Positions 27,661 through 32,835 of a stretch of 33,443 nucleotides of DNA are shown in pieces. The translations under genes were made by a program, and so were the position numbers. The DNA is from Caenibius sp. (lineage in GTDB: Bacteria; Pseudomonadota; Alphaproteobacteria; Sphingomonadales; Sphingomonadaceae): contig JAURML010000183.1 in NCBI GenBank assembly GCA_030830695.1, positions 1 through 33,443 on the forward strand, read 5' to 3'. Below the pieces are notes generated by a model. The model worked only from the letters and a program-made list of their open reading frames with translations, did not search any database and was not told the origin of the DNA. Every line of letters starts with the position of its first letter. The stretch's first letter is position 1.

Positions 27661-27669
27661 TTATCCACA
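27661..27669 (+). promoter_or_regulatory. DnaA-box match
   Basis: TTATCCACA is an exact match to the DnaA box consensus. It lies upstream of the HTH gene and 30 bases before an AT-rich run (27697-27720). A single box proves little, but one beside AT-rich DNA in an element with an HUH-like protein is suggestive of a replication origin. Confidence 0.4.
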
Positions 27670-27713
27670 AGGTCGAATCTGGCTACTGGCGACAGGAAAA
27701 ATATTAAAATCAA

Positions 27714-27730
27714 ACTTTACCCGGTAAAGT
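27714..27730. promoter_or_regulatory. Palindromic operator candidate
   Basis: ACTTTACC (27714-27721) and GGTAAAGT (27723-27730) are perfect inverted 8-bp arms around one C. The site lies between the minus-strand HTH gene and a short plus-strand region that ends in a terminator. It overlaps a weak minus-strand -35/-10 pair (TTTACC, 16-17 bases, TAATAT). It fits an operator for a dimeric HTH repressor, probably the gene beside it. Confidence 0.5.
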
Positions 27731-27852
27731 GCCGCCGATTGATCTGCGTCAAAGTGCGCATCAAGCAATGGCTGTATCAAGATCAGGCGACCCGAGGAGC
27801 CCCTGGCTCCGCACTGACCCCGAGCGCCTCACACAGCAGCTCGGGGTCTTTT
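27731..27852 (+). ncRNA. Possible small RNA of about 100-120 bases ending at the terminator
   Basis: Between the palindrome at 27714-27730 and the terminator at 27816-27852 there is no convincing gene on the plus strand; the only frame has no family likeness and runs through the terminator stem. A promoter near the palindrome would therefore give a short RNA. The start point is a guess and no conserved RNA family is recognised. Confidence 0.3.
27816..27852 (+). terminator. Rho-independent terminator
   Basis: GACCCCGAGC (27816-27825) pairs perfectly with GCTCGGGGTC (27839-27848) around a 13-base loop and is followed by TTTTAT. This is a strong intrinsic terminator on the plus strand. No plus-strand protein gene is visible upstream of it inside the element. 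Confidence 0.85.
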
Positions 27853-27855
27853 ATA

Positions 27856-27978
27856 TCAAGCCCGACTTGCTTTGGCTTTTAGCACCCGAACATCCGCCTC
27901 TTTGTCGAGCAAATGCATTTTGCGATGGCAGTTCGGGCAGAGCGCGACTGTGTTCTCGATGCGGTCTACGTCCTTCAT
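27856..27978 (-). pseudogene. HNH endonuclease C-terminal remnant
   Basis: A 40-residue frame reads MKDVDRIENTVALCPNC followed by HRKMHLLDK. This is the second half of an HNH nuclease motif: the Asn/His of the metal site with CPNCH and a following His. The preceding part with the first CxxC and the HH pair is missing, and an in-frame TAA lies four codons before the ATG. It is therefore a truncated or frameshifted remnant. An AAGGAG is present about 20 bases upstream, so a short peptide could still be made. Confidence 0.6.
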
Positions 27979-28101
27979 GAAACCAGCTTAGCTTGAGCTC
28001 CTTGGTTGCCTATAGGAAAAAATTCCCGTCTGCGCCGATCCCAAGCGTTGAACTTTTATAAATACCCTTGAGCGCCGTTTAACGCAGCAAGGGAAAGTTC
28101 A

Positions 28102-28614
28102 ATGAAGGGCAAAGCCTACAAAGACAGGATCGCAGAAGAGCTTACCAGAAGGGTGAACCCCACCCACTTTGTGACCCTCTCTCTGATACAGTCGCGGTCG
28201 ATTGCCTCCGGCAAAGCCGAAGCTTGGGCAAAAGGCGATGATGTCATTTATCAGGCTGCCTATGATGGCTTTGTTCGTTCGCTATCCAAGCGCTCGGTCT
28301 CCCCGCGAGTTTGGAAGCGACATAAACCAATCCTGCCGAGCTATGGTTCGATCGAAGGCGACGGCAGCAACACCCTTCATCACCTTCATCTGGCAATTTC
28401 CAAGCCATCTTGCTGGACTGAATTCGAGTGGGAGAATGCCCTGAGGCTGACTGCCCTTGGCAACCCATGGATCAAGAGCGGTTCCTATGCCGTTAACATA
28501 GAAAAGCTGCCCGATTCCGCGGCTAAATTCCGAGCGGGCAGATACATATTGAAAGGTGGAGCTGACAGACTTTGCCTTACCGGAACATTCCAAGGCGCAG
28601 CCACCTCGCATTGA
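28102..28614 (+). CDS. HUH-endonuclease-like protein, possible rolling-circle replication initiator
   Basis: I do not recognise an exact family, but the 170-residue protein shows three motifs in the order found in HUH endonucleases. Motif 1 is FVTLSL (23-28, like the strand before the active site), motif 2 is HHLHLAIS with His94-x-His96 (His-hydrophobic-His metal ligands), and motif 3 is RYILK with Tyr148 and Lys151 (nucleophile and helper Lys). Spacing of 70 and 50 residues fits single-Tyr Rep or transposase proteins. AAGGGA lies 7 bases before the ATG. The C-terminus is short and may be cut. A rolling-circle initiator for the excised element is the inference; a REP-type transposase or relaxase fragment is the alternative. 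Confidence 0.6.
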   Translation: MKGKAYKDRIAEELTRRVNPTHFVTLSLIQSRSIASGKAEAWAKGDDVIYQAAYDGFVRSLSKRSVSPRVWKRHKPILPSYGSIEGDGSNTLHHLHLAISKPSCWTEFEWENALRLTALGNPWIKSGSYAVNIEKLPDSAAKFRAGRYILKGGADRLCLTGTFQGAATSH

Positions 28615-29007
28615 GGTCCCGCCAGACTGGATGATCCGTTTCTCGTGATGCTGGAAGCGAACAAGGCTGAGCCGATGGTTGGAGCCTTTAGACCCGTATA
28701 CCAGCAGCCAAGGTAGTGGATTGAAGCTGTTAGCTCGAGCTTCCAGCTGGATAATCACGGCTTGGATCTGACCTTGCTGCTGGTGAAGCTGTTTGATTGC
28801 TTCCTCCATCGTCTCGTTCTCGACATAGGAGGCGCTATCTTCAGCCAGCAGCTCGGTGTCTTCCAACAGCTTCAGAGCCTTCTTCAGTCTTGGTAATGGA
28901 TTGTCATGCGGCGAGTGAAGCTCACCCAGGGCAGCCTTATGAAGCCTTGTAGCTTCAGCCAGCATAGCCGATACGTGTGCTTCTGTTGGGTCAGTCGATT
29001 TGGGCAT
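28282..29007 (-). CDS. Hypothetical coiled-coil protein, C-terminus doubtful
   Basis: From ATG 29007 the first ~110 residues look like a real helical protein with coiled-coil features (LLEDTELLAEDSA, then EEAIKQLHQQQGQIQAVIIQ). The ATG shares one base with the stop of the nuclease gene upstream (TGATG), so it is translated after it. The second half of the frame runs antisense to the HUH-like gene over 333 bases, which is unusual. It is probably a chance extension past a deletion point near 28615. No family is recognised. Confidence 0.5.
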   Translation of the reverse strand: MPKSTDPTEAHVSAMLAEATRLHKAALGELHSPHDNPLPRLKKALKLLEDTELLAEDSASYVENETMEEAIKQLHQQQGQIQAVIIQLEARANSFNPLPWLLVYGSKGSNHRLSLVRFQHHEKRIIQSGGTSMRGGCALECSGKAKSVSSTFQYVSARSEFSRGIGQLFYVNGIGTALDPWVAKGSQPQGILPLEFSPARWLGNCQMKVMKGVAAVAFDRTIARQDWFMSLPNSRGDRALG

Positions 29008-29456
29008 CAACGCTCTTTCGAAGAGCGCCAAATCCAAGGTTCGACAAATTGAGATTGCCATAACCCAACACGCGATATCCGCGCTTGATCTTCCTCAGCA
29101 ACGTAGGCGTCAGAATAACGTCTATAGGCAAGTGCCCAGCCAGATTTGACCATCCAGCTATTTATTTCCCAGTCATCAAGCCAGCACCGGGCAAGATACC
29201 GACCATAACGGTCTTTGCCGCTGATTTCACACCTCACATTTTTGGCGTCGATGAACTCTTGGAGAGCATCAGCTGCCGCAGCGCCACAATGCCAATTTTC
29301 TCCACTTATTTGACACGACTGCCCAATCTCTGGCGCATCGAGCCCTTCCAGCCTGATGCGAGTATCACCGATACGCAGACTATCACCGTCTGTCACTGTG
29401 GGCACGCCGACAATAATATTAACAAACGCTAAGAACGGCAGCATCACAATCGTCAT
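29007..29456 (-). CDS. Thermonuclease (SNase-like) family protein
   Basis: The 149-residue protein has a hydrophobic N-terminus (MLPFLAFVNIIVG, likely a signal peptide) and a staphylococcal-nuclease-like OB-fold. It has VTDGDSLRIG, then IRLEGLDAPE with Arg35, Asp40 and Glu43, and KDRYGRYLARC with Arg83/Arg86. These match the catalytic Arg, Asp, Glu and Arg of SNase. Cys48, Cys57, Cys76 and Cys91 may form disulfides, in line with export. It would cut DNA or RNA in the periplasm or outside the cell. It is the first gene of a two-gene minus-strand unit, divergent from the 59-residue gene at 29521. Confidence 0.87.
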   Translation of the reverse strand: MTIVMLPFLAFVNIIVGVPTVTDGDSLRIGDTRIRLEGLDAPEIGQSCQISGENWHCGAAAADALQEFIDAKNVRCEISGKDRYGRYLARCWLDDWEINSWMVKSGWALAYRRYSDAYVAEEDQARISRVGLWQSQFVEPWIWRSSKER

Positions 29457-29520
29457 TCAGGACCTTGCTCCAAATACAGATACCAGCTAGAAAGCCTTAC
29501 AGCTAAGGGGCAGCTAATCC

Positions 29521-29700
29521 ATGGTAAATTGGCTGAGGGCAATCAAGGGATGCAACTCAAAAACGTTATGTCGCCAACAGACCGGTGACAATTCGATTGT
29601 AGAAATTTGCGCCGGATGTGGAGTCAAGCTATTTCGCAACCAGCAAGGACATTGGACGCCTGCCCAATTACAAACCTGCCCATTCGGAGAGTGGCCTTGA
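29521..29700 (+). CDS. 59-residue Cys-rich protein, zinc-ribbon-like
   Basis: A short frame with AGGGG (29506-29510) ten bases before the ATG. The protein starts MVNWLRAIKGC and has Cys at 11, 17, 30, 33 and 53; CAGCGVKLF is a zinc-knuckle-like CxxCG, and the end is CPFGEWP. This looks like a small zinc-binding domain. Its TGA stop overlaps the TTG start of the next gene (TTGA at 29697-29700), the same arrangement as an ATGA junction, which supports both genes being real and coupled. Function is unknown; no known family is recognised. Confidence 0.6.
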   Translation: MVNWLRAIKGCNSKTLCRQQTGDNSIVEICAGCGVKLFRNQQGHWTPAQLQTCPFGEWP

Positions 29701-30257
29701 AGATCTCTAAACGCTCAGCTTTCGCATTAACCGCATGCATTTTAAGCTCGGGGTGCGCAAGCGGCTCTGCCCTGCAGCCTGATCGGTCAATATTTAGCTT
29801 AGATAACAACTACCAGCGCTATTCCTATGCTATGTCTATCGAAGACACCTTCGAGCAGACGGTCTCCGTCTTCAAAGATGCAGGATACAAACTCGATGTA
29901 ACCGATCGAGCAACAGGTCAGATCAGTGGTCGCCGAGGAGCGAGTGGTGATAAAGGATCGGCAATCGACAAGGATCTCAAATTTTACGCTCTCGTCTTGC
30001 CGAAAGGGAACGGCAGCGAACTGAGCATTAAGATTGTACAAGTCATAAAGAATGGAGCCTTAGGTACTTCCAGAGCCGAGCTGATCGTCAATGACCCACA
30101 AATGTATCAGTATGCTTTTAAACGTATCGAAAATTCTGCACCAGAACCCTCGACCAAACCGGCAAGCTCGAACACCAATCCCGGTTATACGGAGCTGCCT
30201 GCGACAAACGGTTACATGCCTGAGCAAGGATCATATAACAGACCGCAAGATTGGTAA
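29697..30257 (+). CDS. Lipoprotein-like protein, function unknown
   Basis: The 186-residue protein starts with a basic, hydrophobic signal (MKISKRSAFALTACILSSGC) with Cys at residue 20 as a possible lipidation site; the residue at -3 is Ser, so the lipobox is imperfect. The body has a beta-rich domain with FKDAGYKLDVTDRATGQISG and LSIKIVQVI, then a Pro/Ser/Asn-rich tail. The start is TTG 29697, with GGAGAG at 29686-29691, overlapping the stop of the 59-residue gene. A lipoprotein on a mobile element could serve in surface exclusion or entry, but no family is recognised. The longer frame back to 29607 overlaps the 59-residue gene. Confidence 0.7.
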   Translation: MKISKRSAFALTACILSSGCASGSALQPDRSIFSLDNNYQRYSYAMSIEDTFEQTVSVFKDAGYKLDVTDRATGQISGRRGASGDKGSAIDKDLKFYALVLPKGNGSELSIKIVQVIKNGALGTSRAELIVNDPQMYQYAFKRIENSAPEPSTKPASSNTNPGYTELPATNGYMPEQGSYNRPQDW

Positions 30258-30307
30258 GTCGGCGTTCGGGCTCGATTATAAAACTTTCCTTTCATAATGA
30301 CCCATTC

Positions 30308-30369
30308 CGAACCCCTTGGGATCGCTAGGGTTTCGACCAACCAGCGGATTTGGCTTTATTTTTTTTCAT
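30308..30369 (+). terminator. Possible terminator after the lipoprotein-like gene
   Basis: AACCC (30309-30313) and GGGTTT (30328-30333) can pair, then a weak CCAA/TTGG stem (30339-30355) runs into CTTTATTTTTTTTC. The long T run is clear, but the stems are weak. Confidence 0.45.
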
Positions 30370-30386
30370 TATGTTATTTATCGAGA

Positions 30387-30414
30387 GGGCTCCTTTCTAA
30401 TCAAGCAGGAGCCC
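30387..30414 (+). promoter_or_regulatory. Hairpin covering the ribosome site of the recombinase fragment
   Basis: GGGCTCCT (30387-30394) pairs perfectly with AGGAGCCC (30407-30414). The GGAG (30408-30411) in the right arm is the ribosome site for the ATG at 30419. The hairpin would hide it, or act as a terminator (TTTC follows). Confidence 0.55.
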
Positions 30415-30418
30415 TTTC

Positions 30419-30667
30419 ATGTCCCTGACCAAGCAAGCCAAGACCCTCACAGAAGCCCAGCAGCGCACGGTTCTTTCCTATGTGAAAGATACTCGGCACC
30501 CCTCCCGCAATGAGCTGATGTTCCTGCTATCGGTAGACGCAGGTCTCAGAGCCAAAGAGATTGCAGCGCTGGAATGGTCTATGGTGACCGATGCTACAGG
30601 TGAGCTGACTGATGCCATCCGCCTTCAAGACAAAGCCTCAAAGGGCAGCTCTGGCGGTGTGGTCTAG
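30419..30667 (+). pseudogene. Tyrosine recombinase/integrase, N-terminal part only
   Basis: The 82-residue frame matches the start of short Xer-like tyrosine recombinases that I associate with sphingomonad genomes (MSLTKQAKTLTEAQQRTVL). It reaches the first catalytic Arg in DAGLRAKEIAALEW and continues to KASKGSSGG before a TAG. The Lys, His, Arg, His and Tyr of the rest of the active site are absent. A complete member would be about twice as long. The stop codon lies in CTAG, which also supplies the stop of the opposite-strand integrase fragment. It is a broken gene and cannot cut DNA on its own. Confidence 0.8.
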
Positions 30668-30951
30668 GCAAGTAGTCCATCAGAGATCCGCTTGGAGGTC
30701 AGCTTGCCTCCGCTAAGCACCTTGACCAGCGACTGATTGTAAAGCTCTTCAGCTATCCGATAGGCTTCGAACTCATCCGTGCTTCTGCTCGAGCGCCAGA
30801 CGTAGCCCTTGGCTCCTGGCACTTTGATTCTGATGAACCAGATGGGCTTTTTGTAGTCGGCTCGGCGATAAAGATAGATCGCACCGTCCTTGAAAGTCTT
30901 GCTCTCTAGGACCTTGGGCTCGGCACGTTTGCGAGCGGTTTCTTCAGCCAT
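30664..30951 (-). pseudogene. Phage-type integrase, N-terminal arm-binding part only
   Basis: The 95-residue frame looks like the N-terminus of a phage-type tyrosine integrase (FKDGAIYLYRRADY, WFIRIKVPGAKGY, then STDEFEAYRIAEELYNQSL). Full proteins of this type are several times longer and carry the catalytic domain at the C-terminus; here translation ends at the CTAG shared with the opposing recombinase fragment. GAGG lies 8 bases before the ATG. Its position, just inside the tRNA end and reading away from it, is that expected of the integrase that placed the element in tRNA-Gly. The arm repeats at 30975-30996 lie directly upstream. Confidence 0.75.
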
Positions 30952-30974
30952 AAACGCAACCTCAAAAACGGCTA

Positions 30975-30996
30975 AATCCGTTTATGATCCGTTTAT
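30975..30996 (+). repeat. Right arm repeats (ATCCGTTTAT x2)
   Basis: The same 22-bp double unit as at 27169-27190, in the same orientation, 58 bp from the right attachment core and 23 bp upstream of the integrase fragment. Likely integrase arm sites that could also repress the integrase promoter. Confidence 0.75.
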
Positions 30997-31054
30997 GGGG
31001 TTTTTGGCGAAAATAAATAAACCAGTAATTTATAAATCACTGGAATATATAGGA

Positions 31055-31104
31055 AAACTGGAGCGGGCGAAGGGATTCGAACCCTCGACCCCAACCTTGG
31101 CAAG
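31055..31104 (-). repeat. Right attachment repeat (inside tRNA-Gly)
   Basis: A 50-bp exact copy of 27067-27116, overlapping the 3' part of the intact tRNA-Gly gene. It restores the tRNA end after integration. Confidence 0.93.
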
Positions 31105-31133
31105 GTTGTGCTCTACCCCTGAGCTACGCCCGC
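31059..31133 (-). tRNA. tRNA-Gly (anticodon GCC)
   Basis: On the minus strand the acceptor stem GCGGGCG pairs with CGCCCGC. The D arm (GTAGCTCAGGGGTAGAGCA), anticodon stem CAACC/GGTTG with loop TTGCCAA (anticodon GCC) and T arm with GGTTCGAATCC are all intact, and CCA is encoded (31059-31061). It is 75 bases long. The 3' part was rebuilt by the integrated element. A weak TTGCGG/GCTAAC pair (31179-31205) may be its promoter. Confidence 0.97.
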
Positions 31134-31294
31134 TCACTGGCGTGTCCGGGCGCGAATGGCCCGGTGAGGAGGCGCGCGGTTAGCATCGCCCCTGCCGCCC
31201 CGCAAGAGGAAAATCGTTCGCTTTGATTGGCCCTTCACAATCAGCGCCAACACCCCACATTGTGATTTCACACGGCAGCGACGGGAGCAGCACT

Positions 31295-32188
31295 TTGGCC
31301 AGCATGGGATTGAGCGTCGAGGAAGAGAGAGCGGTCGAGCGCTTCCGCAAGGATGTGGTCGAACCGTCAATGACCAGCCTGGTCATTCTCGATTTCTGGG
31401 CCGAATGGTGCGGCCCGTGCAAGCAGCTTACCCCCGTGCTGGAAAAGATCGCCGCCGAATATGCCGATAAGGGCGTGATTCTGGCCAAGATCAATGTGGA
31501 CGAGGAACGCTTCATCGCCGCCCAGTTCCAGGTCCAGTCAATCCCCACCGTCTACGCGCTGTTCCAGGGCAAGCCCGTGGCCAATCTCACCAATGCCCGC
31601 AGCGAATCGCAACTGCGCCAGGTGCTGGACCAGCTGCTGGCGCAATTGCCGGTGGAACCGGGCGCCGGCGCGCAGCAGGATATCGCCCCCTTGCTGACAA
31701 TGGGCGAGGATGTGCTGGCGTCGGGCGACGGGCCGCGCGCCGCAACCATTTTCAGCCAGATCGTGGAGATCGCGCCTGACAGCGCAGCAGCTCATGCCGG
31801 CTTGATTCGCGCGCTGACCATGGCCGGGGAACTGGCCGAGGCGCGCGCGGTGATTGACGCACTGCCTGCGGAAATCGCCGCCGATCCGCTGGTCTGCCAG
31901 GCCCAGTCCGCCCTGGCGCTGGCACAGGATGCGCCTGACGATGCCGAGCTGGCCGGTCTGCGCGATGCGGCACGGGCCAATCCCGCTGACATGGATGCGC
32001 AGCTGGCCTTTGCCGCCGGACAGCGCGACGAGGCGGCAGACACGCTGCTGGCGATGGTGGCGGCTGACCCCGCCTGGAATGAGGGCGCGGCGCGGGCCAA
32101 GCTGCTGCAGATCTTCGAGGCGATCGGGCTGGAGGATCCTTGGGTTTCCGCCACGCGCCGCCGCCTGTCGACGATCCTGTTCGGTTGA
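31295..32188 (+). CDS. cnoX: Thioredoxin/TPR protein, CnoX (YbbN)-like chaperedoxin
   Basis: The 297-residue protein has an N-terminal thioredoxin domain with the active site WCGPC (Cys39 and Cys42) and a C-terminal TPR region from about residue 130 with repeating Ala-rich helices. This matches CnoX/YbbN. In E. coli CnoX lacks the redox Cys pair and guards substrates for GroEL; forms with WCGPC, as here, are redox-active in other bacteria such as Caulobacter. The start at TTG 31295 has GGGAG seven bases upstream; the ATG at 31304 is the alternative. The Lon-domain gene starts 10 bases after its stop. Confidence 0.88.
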   Translation: MASMGLSVEEERAVERFRKDVVEPSMTSLVILDFWAEWCGPCKQLTPVLEKIAAEYADKGVILAKINVDEERFIAAQFQVQSIPTVYALFQGKPVANLTNARSESQLRQVLDQLLAQLPVEPGAGAQQDIAPLLTMGEDVLASGDGPRAATIFSQIVEIAPDSAAAHAGLIRALTMAGELAEARAVIDALPAEIAADPLVCQAQSALALAQDAPDDAELAGLRDAARANPADMDAQLAFAAGQRDEAADTLLAMVAADPAWNEGAARAKLLQIFEAIGLEDPWVSATRRRLSTILFG

Positions 32189-32198
32189 GCGTCGGCCG

Positions 32199-32816
32199 GT
32201 GGCCCTCACCCGCCTTTCCATCTTTCCCCTGACCGGCGCGATCCTGTTTCCCGGTTTGCATCTGCCACTGCATATTTTCGAACCCCGCTATCGCGCGATG
32301 GTCAGCGATGCGCTGGCGCGCGACCGCCGGATCGCAATGATCCAGCCGCAGACGCCGGGCGAAGGCGCGCCACTGTTCAGCATCGGCTGTGTCGGCAGGA
32401 TTGATGAGGTCGAGGCGCTCGACGATGGCCGCTACAATATCGTGCTGGAAGGGGAGAGCCGCTTTCGCATCGGGCGCGAACTGGATGTGGCCACGCCCTT
32501 CCGCCAGATCGAGGCTGAACTGATCGACGATCCCGAACATGAAGCGCTGAGCGCGGTGGAACGCGCCGGGTTCGAGCGGGAGGCGATGCATTTCGCAGAT
32601 GCGCAGGGGTACAGCGTGGACTGGACCTCGGTTTCGCGGCTGGACGATCTCTCGCTCATCAACGGGGTGTCGCAGATCGCGCCCTTCGATGCCGCCGCCA
32701 AGCAGGCCTTGCTGGAAGCGCCCGATCTGGCCACACGCTGCGAATTGCTGATCCAGCTGATGCAGTTTTTCGCCCGCCGCGACGGTGATGACGACGGGCG
32801 GGTGACGCTGCAATAG
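32199..32816 (+). CDS. LON substrate-binding domain protein
   Basis: The 205-residue protein resembles the N-terminal substrate-binding domain of Lon without ATPase or protease parts. It opens with LSIFPLTGAILFPGLHLPLHIFEPRYRAMV and has IGCVGRIDEVEALDDGRYNIVLEGESRFRI, the usual PUA-like fold. Free LON-domain proteins of this size are common in alphaproteobacteria; a role as a substrate adaptor is proposed but not shown. The start is GTG 32199; no ATG would keep the conserved first strand. It follows cnoX by 10 bases, so both are likely co-transcribed, which fits a protein quality-control theme. Confidence 0.88.
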   Translation: MALTRLSIFPLTGAILFPGLHLPLHIFEPRYRAMVSDALARDRRIAMIQPQTPGEGAPLFSIGCVGRIDEVEALDDGRYNIVLEGESRFRIGRELDVATPFRQIEAELIDDPEHEALSAVERAGFEREAMHFADAQGYSVDWTSVSRLDDLSLINGVSQIAPFDAAAKQALLEAPDLATRCELLIQLMQFFARRDGDDDGRVTLQ

Positions 32817-32835
32817 CGATCAAACGCCCGGCCGC

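Larger units (their letters stand above)
27067..31104. mobile_element. 4-kb integrative element in tRNA-Gly(GCC), decayed
   Basis: The segment is bounded by a perfect 50-bp direct repeat (27067-27116 and 31055-31104) that corresponds to the anticodon-loop-to-CCA part of tRNA-Gly. The intact tRNA is at the right end, the displaced 3' fragment at the left. The interior is visibly poorer in G+C than the flanking core genes. It contains a truncated integrase gene next to the tRNA, as is usual for integrative elements, plus matched arm-type repeats just inside both ends. Between them are a HTH gene, an HUH-like protein, nuclease and lipoprotein-like genes. One unit length is 3988 bp. Neither recombinase gene is complete, so it is probably no longer self-mobile. 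Confidence 0.9.

Noticed and set aside
27729-27980. An 83-codon plus-strand frame in the island
   Set aside because: It runs through the terminator stem and antisense to the HNH remnant, has no ribosome site and no recognisable protein pattern.
27117-31054. CRISPR array or toxin-antitoxin pair in the island
   Set aside because: The repeats present are few and lie at the ends without spacer structure, and the small genes do not show toxin or antitoxin motifs that I can recognise.
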